From positions 1 to 40,247 of the forward strand of contig JAFYYN010000176.1 of NCBI GenBank assembly GCA_017557525.1: DNA of 40,247 bases, written 5' to 3'. The DNA comes from Lachnospiraceae bacterium (GTDB lineage Bacteria; Bacillota; Clostridia; Lachnospirales; Lachnospiraceae). A model generated the notes under the pieces. The model was not told where the DNA came from. It saw only the letters and a list, made by a program, of their open reading frames with translations, and did not search any database. The position numbers and the translations under genes were made by a program. Below are positions 1 to 6,189 of the stretch, piece after piece (position 1 is the first letter of the stretch; the number at the start of each line of letters is the position of its first letter).

Positions 1-140
1 ATGCGGAACTCATATCCCTAGCGGTATGAGTTATCTGAGTTCAGGCTGTATCTGTAGTAACGCAGTTCCTGCCCCCTAAAGGGGCTAAGTGTCGCAAGAC
101 ACCTATAGGAAGCACGCGACTTTAGTCGTGTGAGGTTTCA
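1..140 (+). mobile_element. Right end of an IS200/IS605-family (TnpB-type) element
   Basis: The first seven codons read M-R-N-S-Y-P-stop, a C-terminus resembling those of IS605 OrfB/TnpB proteins, so positions 1-21 are taken as the end of tnpB, whose body lies left of the window. Downstream is a run of hairpins ending in a 9-bp stem at 113-121/124-132 with a TT loop and one G-U-type pair, the usual subterminal hairpin at the right end of these elements. The element boundary is probably near the TTTCAC at 135-140, by analogy with the short cleavage motifs recognised by TnpA, but this cannot be fixed without the left end. No TnpA (Y1 transposase) is in view. The flanking RidA gene lacks its N-terminus, consistent with insertion at its start. 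Confidence 0.7.
1..140 (+). ncRNA. Probable omegaRNA (TnpB guide RNA scaffold), 5' part outside window
   Basis: Four hairpins follow each other: AACTCATA/TATGAGTT at 7-14 and 25-32, overlapping the tnpB stop; GCCCC/GGGGC at 71-75 and 81-85; GTGTC-GCAA-GACAC at 89-102 with a GNRA tetraloop; and the terminal stem at 113-132. In known TnpB systems the omegaRNA covers the 3' end of tnpB and the right end of the element, and the guide is read from the flanking DNA just past the boundary. Here that guide would begin about position 141, inside the ridA remnant. The RNA assignment is inferred from structure and position. The exact 5' end is not visible. Confidence 0.6.
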
Positions 141-486
141 CGTAAATGAGGAATGGGCACATTCTGGAATTGTAAAGGCAGGCAATTTTTGCTTTATTAC
201 TTACTGTGTCGGAAATATCGGTGGAACGATAGAAGAGCAGATAAACGGTGCTTTTGACCATATGGAGCAAAGGCTCGCCATGGTTGGCCTTACTTTGGAA
301 AATGTTGTTCAGATGGATTGCCTTTTCAGGGATGTGTACAATATTCCCATTATGGAGAAAGTAATCAAGGAGAGGTTTAAGGGTAATTATCCCGCAAGAA
401 AGTCAATAGAAACAAACTTTGCCCATGTAGGTGGAAGTGACGGGCTTCATTTCCAGGTTGATGCAGTGGCATATTGCGGGAAATAA
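130..486 (+). CDS. RidA/YjgF-family protein, N-terminus lost to the IS end
   Basis: The protein resembles the Rid (YjgF/YER057c/UK114) family, small trimeric enzymes that hydrolyse reactive enamines/imines such as 2-aminoacrylate. It has the family core: a glycine-rich early strand, the paired-helix region with ENVVQMDCLFRD, then a PARKSIE segment in the position of the family's catalytic P-x-R-x-x-x-E stretch, and a C-terminal strand ending FQVDAVAY. Homologues are usually about 125 residues; here roughly ten N-terminal residues are missing, and the first four codons (GTG AGG TTT CAC) come from the transposon end. The only in-frame start is GTG at 130, inside the terminal hairpin, with just a weak AGGAAG 17 bases upstream. 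The gene may therefore be silent or poorly translated. It is followed after 17 bases by the GNAT-YoaP gene. Confidence 0.65.
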   Translation: MRFHVNEEWAHSGIVKAGNFCFITYCVGNIGGTIEEQINGAFDHMEQRLAMVGLTLENVVQMDCLFRDVYNIPIMEKVIKERFKGNYPARKSIETNFAHVGGSDGLHFQVDAVAYCGK

Positions 487-503
487 TTTAAAAGGGAAAA
501 AGT

Positions 504-1253
504 ATGGAATATATAAGAGTTACGAAGGAAAATCTTGAAAAAGAACATATTTGCTGTGCTATAGCAAACAACAATGACATCCAGGTAAAATCAAAGAAGG
601 CATGGCTTGCTGAAAGGTTTGATGAAGGTCTTGTATTCTTAAAGAGTGCTGAGCGGGGAAAATGTTTTATCGAGTATATCCCGGCGGAGAACGCATGGAA
701 CCCGATAGATGCGCTTGGGTTTATGTATATCGATTGCTTGTGGGTTTCAGGTTCCCTAAAAGGACATGGCTATTCGAGTGAACTGCTTTCGGAGTGTATC
801 CGCGACAGCAAGGAAAAGGGCAGGAAGGGACTTTGCATTTTGTCAGCCGCTAAAAAGAAACCGTTTCTTTCTGATCCAAAGTTTTTAAAATATAAGGGCT
901 TTGAAGTATGTGATGAGGCGGATAATGGCATTCAGTTATGGTATTTGCCATTTGAAAAGAATTCTCCGACGCCTTCTTTTAATGAATGTGCTAAGCATCC
1001 CAAAATTAAAGAAAAAGGTTATATTTTATATTACACTAACCAGTGTCCTTTCAATGCAAAATATGTTCCGGTATTGGAAGAAACCGCCAACAAAAATGGT
1101 ATATCCTTTAAGGCTATTAAGATTGAAAATCGGGAAGATGCTCAGAATGCACCCACTCCGATAACGACATATGCGCTTTTCTATGATGGTAGCTATGTCA
1201 CCAATGAGCAGATGAATGATACAAAATTTTTGAAACTGGTAAATAAACAATAA
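504..1253 (+). CDS. GNAT N-acetyltransferase with C-terminal YoaP-like domain
   Basis: This 249-residue protein has an N-terminal GNAT fold (about residues 1-150). The acetyl-CoA binding loop looks like the segment LKGHGYSSELLSECI near residues 84-98, and a YKGFEV strand follows near 130, typical of the last GNAT beta strand. The C-terminal 90 residues match the YoaP-like domain found after GNAT domains in Firmicutes, with a YYTNQCPF segment resembling the active-site corner of a thioredoxin fold but with a single cysteine. The substrate is unknown. The start is supported by AAAGGGA nine bases upstream. It lies 17 bases after ridA and may once have been its operon partner; a separate promoter for the next gene follows. 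Confidence 0.8.
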   Translation: MEYIRVTKENLEKEHICCAIANNNDIQVKSKKAWLAERFDEGLVFLKSAERGKCFIEYIPAENAWNPIDALGFMYIDCLWVSGSLKGHGYSSELLSECIRDSKEKGRKGLCILSAAKKKPFLSDPKFLKYKGFEVCDEADNGIQLWYLPFEKNSPTPSFNECAKHPKIKEKGYILYYTNQCPFNAKYVPVLEETANKNGISFKAIKIENREDAQNAPTPITTYALFYDGSYVTNEQMNDTKFLKLVNKQ

Positions 1254-1296
1254 TCTCTATCGGAGAACTACCCGGTTATTGAGGAGGATAAATCTA

Positions 1297-1356
1297 ATGG
1301 ATAATTTGATTAGTTGTTGTGGTTCTGTTGCAGTACATGCTATTGTTATGGTATAA
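1297..1356 (+). CDS. Possible 19-residue leader peptide
   Basis: A short frame beginning ATG at 1297 is preceded by a very strong GAGGAGG (1281-1287) at a good distance and ends with TAA at 1354-1356. The peptide begins M-D-N-L-I-S-C-C-G. Its stop codon lies within the TATAAT box of the promoter proposed for the TipAS gene. It could be a leader, the 5' relic of a lost gene, or chance. Only the strong ribosome binding site argues for translation. Confidence 0.25.
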   Translation: MDNLISCCGSVAVHAIVMV

Positions 1357-1357
1357 T
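1328..1357 (+). promoter_or_regulatory. Sigma-A type promoter for the TipAS gene
   Basis: TTGCAG at 1328-1333 and a perfect TATAAT at 1352-1357 are separated by 18 bases. The ATG of the TipAS gene is 29 bases downstream, with GGAGGA at about 1372. The match is good, but transcription is inferred only. Confidence 0.5.
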
Positions 1358-1385
1358 AGCATTAAGTGAATGGAGGACGAAAACA

Positions 1386-1778
1386 ATGAAGACGGTACAT
1401 GAACTGAACGAATATGCCAAGCAGGCGAAAGAACAATACGGTAACACAAAAGAGTATAAGGAATACGAGGAAAAAGCAGGAAAGCGTAATGATGAAGAAA
1501 ACAAACTCATGATGGAACGCTTCATGCTTCTCTTTAAAGAAGCCGGAACAATAAAGGATACCGATCCCGCATCACCTGAGGCGCAGGATCTGGTAAAAAG
1601 GATCCAGAACTATATCACTGAAAATATGTACACTTGTAGTAACGAGATCTTAAGCGGTCTTGGAAAAATGTACTCATGTGGAGGTGAATACACGGAGAAC
1701 ATAGACGCATGCGGTGGTGAAGGTACCGGAACATTTGTTGACAAAGCCATACAGATATACACCATGCATCTCTTATGA
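1386..1778 (+). CDS. Stand-alone TipAS-type drug-binding domain protein
   Basis: This 130-residue protein matches the TipAS domain, the globin-like thiopeptide-binding half of the MerR-family regulator TipAL. Recognisable parts are an early AKEQYGNTKEYKEYEEKA helix, a central ITENMYTCSNEILSGLGKMY segment equivalent to the family's cysteine-containing helix, and a C-terminal VDKAIQIYTM helix. There is no MerR DNA-binding domain. The ATG at 1386 is preferred over an upstream in-frame codon at 1314 because GGAGGA lies just upstream and similarity begins here. Free TipAS can arise from an internal start in tipA; here the HTH half is absent from the genome segment. It may bind an antibiotic or other small molecule. 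Its stop overlaps the next short frame by ATGA. Confidence 0.75.
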   Translation: MKTVHELNEYAKQAKEQYGNTKEYKEYEEKAGKRNDEENKLMMERFMLLFKEAGTIKDTDPASPEAQDLVKRIQNYITENMYTCSNEILSGLGKMYSCGGEYTENIDACGGEGTGTFVDKAIQIYTMHLL

Positions 1779-1885
1779 TGAAAACCATTATAGATCTTCG
1801 GGACAAATATAATCTACATATGAAAGTGGAGAGATATGTTTCTGAGGAAATGCCTGCAACTGACAAGGGGTTTGTCAGAAAATAG
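1775..1885 (+). CDS. Small 36-residue protein, unknown, coupled to TipAS
   Basis: ATG at 1775 overlaps the TipAS stop (ATGATG/TGA), an arrangement typical of translational coupling. The peptide is charged and ends DKGFVRK. No family is recognised, and it may be a relic of a longer protein. The coupling is the main support. Confidence 0.3.
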   Translation: MMKTIIDLRDKYNLHMKVERYVSEEMPATDKGFVRK

Positions 1886-1939
1886 TTGTTTAGCGTGCAG
1901 CCTGATCATAAAAATTCTGCAGAAGATTTTGGAGGTATA

Positions 1940-2554
1940 ATGACTATTTTACATAACGCTTCAGAGGCAGAAATGGTGCTGGCTTTTCTTCAAGAGGAAA
2001 TGGAGTCTTGTCGATTTCGTGAAGAAATGTTCTCTGCACTTAAGGAGTGCAATGTTACAGAGGAGCTGATCGTCCATGGTGATGTTATGAATGCGACGGA
2101 AAACGCGCTTCGTGAAAAAGTTCTTGGCAAATATCGCGGATACCCCGATCGAGAGATTTTTAAAAACTATCCTGCCAAAATCGAGTGGAAGCGGGTTCGT
2201 TTTGAAGCGGAGGATCTAGATAGACTGCGTTATATTTCTTATAGTTACTGGGATGAGCTTTCTAAGGGAACAAGCAAGCCTAGTGATGCGGCGAAGACGG
2301 TAAATGACGGGGTTGAGATTTTTGGCGTGTCAAATCAATATTTTTTGGACGGAAGAGATGCACTTGCTCAGGGCAAGCACTTCCCGCCGATCATTGTCCT
2401 GACGGATGGAAATGGCCCGCTCGTTCTTATAGAGGGACATTGCAGGGCAACCTGTTATGCCTTGGTTCCGGAATGCTTTGTGGATTCGGAAGCATATGCC
2501 GGATTCTGTACTACAGAGGAAATGCTTAAGTTTAATCCCTGCATGGTAAAATAG
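1940..2554 (+). CDS. Uncharacterised protein, possibly ParB/sulfiredoxin-like fold
   Basis: This 204-residue protein is not recognised with confidence. The start at 1940 has GGAGG seven bases upstream; an in-frame TTG at 1886 lacks such a site. The first 90 residues are acidic and helical. The C-terminal part contains FPPIIVLTDGNGPLVLIEGH followed by CRAT, which resembles the strand-turn-helix of ParB N-terminal/sulfiredoxin-like folds (beta strand, then a G-H-x-R loop that binds nucleotide). That resemblance is short and could be accidental. It has no signal peptide or membrane segment and is likely cytoplasmic. It sits between the TipAS pair and the TfoX-like gene, on the same strand and before the terminator at 2965. 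Confidence 0.55.
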   Translation: MTILHNASEAEMVLAFLQEEMESCRFREEMFSALKECNVTEELIVHGDVMNATENALREKVLGKYRGYPDREIFKNYPAKIEWKRVRFEAEDLDRLRYISYSYWDELSKGTSKPSDAAKTVNDGVEIFGVSNQYFLDGRDALAQGKHFPPIIVLTDGNGPLVLIEGHCRATCYALVPECFVDSEAYAGFCTTEEMLKFNPCMVK

Positions 2555-2629
2555 GAATACGGCGGTGCGGTTCCAAAGCATGGATAGCCTGGAAAGGAGT
2601 TTTAACGCAAAGGACTTAAGGAGGAAAAT

Positions 2630-2941
2630 ATGGCATCAAGCAAAGACTATCTTGAATATGTGCTTGACCAGCTTTCAGAGTTGGACGAGATAACCTATAA
2701 ATCGATGATGGGGGAATTTATCATCTATTATCGAGGGAAAATAGTTGGAGGGATCTATGATGACAGGTTCCTTGTAAAGAATACAAAGGCTGCTTCGGAA
2801 ATGATGCCGGAGGCAGCATTGGAACTGCCTTATGAAGGGGCAAAGAAAATGTTATTGGTAGATGAAATTGACAATAGGGATTTTTTAAGAAGCCTTTTGG
2901 AAGCAATGTATGAGGAACTTCCCATTCCCAAGAAAAAGTAA
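2630..2941 (+). CDS. TfoX N-terminal domain protein
   Basis: This 103-residue protein covers a complete TfoX N-terminal domain and nothing else. Family features are the ITYKSMMGEFIIYYRGKIVGGIYDDRFLVK stretch (residues 22-51), where the MMGE and the paired strands ending in DDRFLVK are characteristic, and the later ELPYEGAKKMLLVDEIDN region. In gamma-proteobacteria TfoX/Sxy is a competence regulator together with a C-terminal domain. Stand-alone N domains are common in Firmicutes and have no settled role, so no competence function is claimed. AAGGAGG is eight bases upstream of the ATG. A strong terminator follows 24 bases after the stop, closing this small unit. Confidence 0.85.
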   Translation: MASSKDYLEYVLDQLSELDEITYKSMMGEFIIYYRGKIVGGIYDDRFLVKNTKAASEMMPEAALELPYEGAKKMLLVDEIDNRDFLRSLLEAMYEELPIPKKK

Positions 2942-2964
2942 TATTGGAGGAATCTATAGATACA

Positions 2965-3005
2965 ATGGCTGTAGGCATGTTATAGTGCTTACAGCCATAT
3001 TTTTT
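2965..3005 (+). terminator. Rho-independent terminator after the TfoX-like gene
   Basis: The arm ATGGCTGTA...GCA pairs with TGC...TACAGCCAT (2965-2977 with 2986-2998; one mismatch), followed by A and a run of T to 3005. It separates the TfoX gene from the MarR promoter. Confidence 0.85.
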
Positions 3006-3015
3006 CAAATTGTTG

Positions 3016-3062
3016 TTGACAAATAAAAGGTAATATGTTACATAAAATATGTAATATGTTAC
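3016..3062 (+). promoter_or_regulatory. Promoter and double operator of the MarR gene
   Basis: TTGACA at 3016-3021 is a perfect -35 box. The -10 box is uncertain: TACATA at 3039 (17-base spacer) or TAAAAT at 3043 (21-base spacer). The 12-mer GTAATATGTTAC occurs exactly twice, at 3030-3041 and 3051-3062. Each copy is an imperfect palindrome (GTAA/TTAC arms), and the copies start 21 bases apart, about two helical turns. They cover the -10 region, so binding of the MarR product would be expected to block its own transcription. Confidence 0.7.
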
Positions 3063-3100
3063 CGAATAAAACAGCAGCATGAATTTTGGGAGGGATAGAC

Positions 3101-3580
3101 ATGAGTTATGACGAAGCGATGGATATTAAGGAAGTTGAGTTTGGAGATATGCCACCTCAGGCATTCCTTCTAGGACTTCTTAGTGCGTTTGATAACAGAT
3201 ATCAGGCATGTGCAGACAGCTTTTTTAAAGAGATCACCTGGAAACAGTTTTTTGCGATCATCTGTATAAATCTATGCAGGGAGGCGCCGACTCTGAATGA
3301 TCTTGCAGAGGTAATGGGAAGTTCGCATCAGAATGTGAAGCAGATTCTAATAAAACTTGAAAACAAGGGATTTGTTATGATGATAACAGATGAGAAGGAC
3401 AAGAGGAAACAGAGGATTGTGATTACCGATAAATGCCGGAAGTTTATTGAGGAAAATGATAACCAGAGTAAAACCAGCGCAGAGATAATAGGCAGTATCT
3501 TTGAAGGGATTGACGAAAAAAATCTGTCCATTACCATTGATACGATCATGAAAATGGAAAGGAATCTGAGCAGATTATGA
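3101..3580 (+). CDS. MarR-family transcriptional regulator
   Basis: This 159-residue protein has a winged-helix MarR fold. Helices and the recognition element run through TLNDLAEVMGSSHQNVKQILIKLENKGFV (about residues 70-98), followed by the wing DEKDKRKQRIVITDKC. The N-terminal and C-terminal helices would form the dimer interface. The ATG at 3101 is chosen because GGGAGG ends seven bases upstream; the alternative TTG at 3086 overlaps that site. The gene is coupled to the flavodoxin gene through an ATGA overlap, so the two are surely co-transcribed and probably co-regulated through the double operator upstream. The ligand is unknown; a redox or phenolic signal would fit the partner gene. Confidence 0.9.
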   Translation: MSYDEAMDIKEVEFGDMPPQAFLLGLLSAFDNRYQACADSFFKEITWKQFFAIICINLCREAPTLNDLAEVMGSSHQNVKQILIKLENKGFVMMITDEKDKRKQRIVITDKCRKFIEENDNQSKTSAEIIGSIFEGIDEKNLSITIDTIMKMERNLSRL

Positions 3581-4107
3581 AAACAATAATCATTTATACT
3601 TCAAAAACAGGATTTACCAAGAGATATTCAGAGTGGCTTGCAGAAAAGATGAATGCAGATCTCATTGATCTCAAAGATGCACAGAAGAAAGGAGACCGCT
3701 TTTTTGACGATTATGAGGCCATTGTTTATGCCGGGTGGTGTATGGCAGGGAGCGTAGTCAAAGTAAAGTGGTTTCTGGATAAAGCATCTACCTGGAAAGG
3801 AAAGCGTCTGGCTATAATGGTAGTTGGAGGAAGTCCCAATGACAATCCCGATGTGGAAGAGACGTTAAATAAGATTCTTAACGATGAACAGAGAGAATAT
3901 ATAACTGCATTTTATTGTCAGGGCGGGATTAATTATGACAAGATGAAAGGGCCTTCGAAACTTGCCATGAAGATGTTTGCAAGCGCACTGAAAAAGAGGA
4001 AGGATGAAAAATCCCGACAGGTCGGGGAATACATTTCCAGTTCCTATGATATATCCGATGTGAAATATATAGAGCCGGTTGTTGCCTATCTCAATGGTTT
4101 GTCATGA
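3577..4107 (+). CDS. Flavodoxin-like protein (flavodoxin_5/HemG-like)
   Basis: This 176-residue protein starts KTIIIYTSKTGFTKRYSEWLA, where the T-S-K-T-G-F-T loop (residues 8-14) is the FMN phosphate-binding site of flavodoxins. The second flavin loop is near YAGWCMAGSV (residues 51-60), and the GGSPNDN region near 86 resembles the third. It is close to flavodoxin-domain proteins related to HemG and to those encoded beside MarR or TetR genes in clostridia. It is probably a soluble electron carrier or FMN reductase. The ATG overlaps the MarR stop by four bases. The C-terminal segment from about 120 is more divergent than in classical flavodoxins. Confidence 0.85.
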   Translation: MKTIIIYTSKTGFTKRYSEWLAEKMNADLIDLKDAQKKGDRFFDDYEAIVYAGWCMAGSVVKVKWFLDKASTWKGKRLAIMVVGGSPNDNPDVEETLNKILNDEQREYITAFYCQGGINYDKMKGPSKLAMKMFASALKKRKDEKSRQVGEYISSSYDISDVKYIEPVVAYLNGLS

Positions 4108-4117
4108 GCTCAAATCG

Positions 4118-4146
4118 TTGACTTGAAATATAAGATTTGGTATACT
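4118..4146 (+). promoter_or_regulatory. Promoter for the DUF4317-to-MBL gene run
   Basis: TTGACT (4118-4123) and TATACT (4141-4146) are separated by exactly 17 bases, upstream of the DUF4317 gene. It starts a long series of same-strand genes with short gaps. No internal terminator was seen before 14800. Confidence 0.6.
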
Positions 4147-4218
4147 TATAGATAAGGTACCATAAACATTAGGACATGTATGGACCGAAAGCGTAAATGG
4201 ATTTGTGAGGATGGAGTA

Positions 4219-4833
4219 ATGCTTAACAGGGAAGACATGCTTGAACTGACCAGGAGAATGAATCTGGCAAGAAACTGTTTTTTCAGAATAGCCGGCAGCT
4301 ACAGGGACAAAGAGGGCTATGATGACGGAAGTTTTAATACGGCTTTCCTCAAGCTTGATCAGAAAGACAAGATAAAAAATATTGAAATTGCAAAGTCTGT
4401 AGTATTCGCCAAGACGAATGAAGAGATAAAAGAATATGACTTTAACCAAAATGATAAAAGTATTATTGAACTAAAGCGCATGCTCACGGCTTTAAAGGAT
4501 TGCGGTCTGAAGAATGATGCACTGATGGAAGTGTTTTATGACATCGTAAGCGAAAGGTATGTTAAGGAGTGTAAGCCGGCTATAGATTTTGGGATATTCA
4601 TGTTTTATGGTTCCTATGATATTAAGGCCAGAGGTACGGATAAGGAATATATGGATGATTCCGAAGAGGTGTATAGTTTCCTGATCTGTGCTATATGCCC
4701 CGTATATGGGGATTATGATCCGGGTTTACCTGAATGTGGGTTTTTGTATCCTTCCTTCAAGGACAGGAGCGGGGATGAGGATCATATTGCCGTAATGGGA
4801 AATACAAAATTCATGCCATGCGAATTATGCTGA
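4219..4833 (+). CDS. DUF4317 family protein, short form
   Basis: This 204-residue protein matches the N-terminal half of DUF4317, a cytoplasmic family of unknown function common in Lachnospiraceae. Typical elements are the opening NREDMLELTRRMNLARNCFF with RIAGSY, the DEEVY-like stretch DSEEVYSFLICAICPVYGDY, and the GFLYPSFKDRSGDEDHI segment. Family members are usually near 400 residues, whereas this one stops shortly after the FKDRS segment, so the C-terminal half is missing. The ATG at 4219 is preferred over 4180 because GGATGGAG lies just upstream and it matches the family N-terminus. The stop at 4833 is followed by the NodB gene within 25 bases, with no visible remnant of the lost half. 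Confidence 0.8.
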   Translation: MLNREDMLELTRRMNLARNCFFRIAGSYRDKEGYDDGSFNTAFLKLDQKDKIKNIEIAKSVVFAKTNEEIKEYDFNQNDKSIIELKRMLTALKDCGLKNDALMEVFYDIVSERYVKECKPAIDFGIFMFYGSYDIKARGTDKEYMDDSEEVYSFLICAICPVYGDYDPGLPECGFLYPSFKDRSGDEDHIAVMGNTKFMPCELC

Positions 4834-4856
4834 GAAAACAGGCGGGGAGAAGAGAA

Positions 4857-5576
4857 ATGGTAAAAGTATTGCTGACTATAGATGATATTGCATCAAAAAA
4901 TACTGTAGCGATAGTTGACTATTTAAACAAAAATAAAATACCGGCGATAATGTTTGCCTGGGGAGAAAATATTGAAAAGCATTACGAAAATGCAATATAC
5001 GCTTTGAAAAACGGGATGATAGTTGGAAATCACAGCTATTCCCATCCTGCTTTTTCAAAACTTTCTTTTGAACAGGCTGTGGAGGAGATTGAAAAAAATG
5101 AGCTTGTGCTGGGCAAACTGTATAAGGATGCAGGGGTAGAAAGGCGATTCAGGCCTTTCCGTTTCCCGTACGGAGATAAAGGCGGAAATAATAAGAATGC
5201 CCTGCAGGATTATCTCTTGAAAAATGGGTTCGACAAGGTCTGCGATACACAATTGAAATATGATTGGTGGAAAGAAAGAGGCCTTGACAAGGACATTGAT
5301 ACTTTATGGACGTTTGATTTTGCGGAATATCTGATCCGAAAGGACAGCGGATTTACAAAAGAGGATGTATTCAGGCGCATGGAAGATCCTTCTCCCCAAT
5401 ACGGTGCAGCACTTTTGGCTGATGGATCAAGCCATATTTTACTGCTTCATGCCCATGATGAGACTGAAGAGATGGTACCGGAATACTATAAGCTGTTCAT
5501 TGACCGTTTACTTGAAAAGGATGTGGTTTTTGAAAAACCGGAATTTGTTAAATTGGACAGGGAGACAGCAGAGTAA
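4857..5576 (+). CDS. Polysaccharide deacetylase (NodB domain), no signal peptide
   Basis: This 239-residue protein is essentially one NodB homology domain (carbohydrate esterase 4). Motif 1 is TIDD (residues 7-10; the family has TFDD), with Asp as base and metal ligand. Motif 2 is HSYSHP, the H-x3-H zinc pair. Motif 3 is RFRPFRFPYGD, and motif 4/5 is LLLHAHDE near residue 205. A metal-dependent deacetylase acting on N- or O-acetyl groups is therefore well supported. It lacks a signal sequence or membrane anchor, so cell-wall peptidoglycan is not an obvious substrate, and an intracellular oligosaccharide is more likely. The start at 4857 follows GGGGAGAAGAG; the in-frame ATG at 4818 overlaps DUF4317 and adds nothing conserved. 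Confidence 0.85.
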   Translation: MVKVLLTIDDIASKNTVAIVDYLNKNKIPAIMFAWGENIEKHYENAIYALKNGMIVGNHSYSHPAFSKLSFEQAVEEIEKNELVLGKLYKDAGVERRFRPFRFPYGDKGGNNKNALQDYLLKNGFDKVCDTQLKYDWWKERGLDKDIDTLWTFDFAEYLIRKDSGFTKEDVFRRMEDPSPQYGAALLADGSSHILLLHAHDETEEMVPEYYKLFIDRLLEKDVVFEKPEFVKLDRETAE

Positions 5577-5615
5577 GAACGGAAGATATGATTTTGTATA
5601 TATGAGGGAAATAGC

Positions 5616-6179
5616 ATGAGAATGAAGAAATTCAATGCCGTTGTTGCATTATTATCATCCATAGCGTTACTAGTCCACATCGGATATTGTTCTTTTGCAT
5701 ATCTTACTATGTATTATAATCCTGATCTGAAAACCCTTACGGCAGCCCCGTTTATCATATGCACTATGATCCATGCAGTATGTGGAATGTGTATTGTATT
5801 TCTGCAAAATGACGGAACGAGTTTAGGCGTTTACAAAGAGCAGAATAAGAGAACAATTATCCAGCGGATTTCAGCGGCCTTAATCTTCCCGCTTTTAATT
5901 GTTCACCTGAAGACTTTTGAATTATTAAAGACTTTGTCATCTGAAGGGAAATGGGTACCGTTTGTTCTGCTAATGGCTTTACAGATACTTTTTTATGCAG
6001 ATGTTTTAGTACATACAGCCCTTTCGTTATCTAAAGGATTAATAACCCTTGGGATTATTCAGGACAGGAATAAACTGAAGATACTGGATAAAGTTGTTTT
6101 TGTTGTTTGCGCAGCAGCATTTCTTTTCGCGTCTTTTGCAGTAATCAAAGGACAGTTGACATTGTTTTTACCTGAATGA
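5616..6179 (+). CDS. Membrane anchor of a fumarate reductase/succinate dehydrogenase-like complex
   Basis: This 187-residue protein has five likely transmembrane helices (about residues 8-30, 45-63, 85-104, 114-135, 155-178). Histidines fall within or at the ends of four of them: H21, H53, H97 and H133. The pattern matches diheme cytochrome b anchors of the SdhC/FrdC type, including an H-x6-KG end (H133 to KG at 140-141) like the family. It lies 10 bases before the flavoprotein gene and upstream of the iron-sulfur gene, the usual order for type-B succinate:quinone oxidoreductases. Heme ligation and quinone use are inferred. GAGGGA precedes the ATG. Confidence 0.75.
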   Translation: MRMKKFNAVVALLSSIALLVHIGYCSFAYLTMYYNPDLKTLTAAPFIICTMIHAVCGMCIVFLQNDGTSLGVYKEQNKRTIIQRISAALIFPLLIVHLKTFELLKTLSSEGKWVPFVLLMALQILFYADVLVHTALSLSKGLITLGIIQDRNKLKILDKVVFVVCAAAFLFASFAVIKGQLTLFLPE

Positions 6180-6189
6180 GAGGCGGAGC

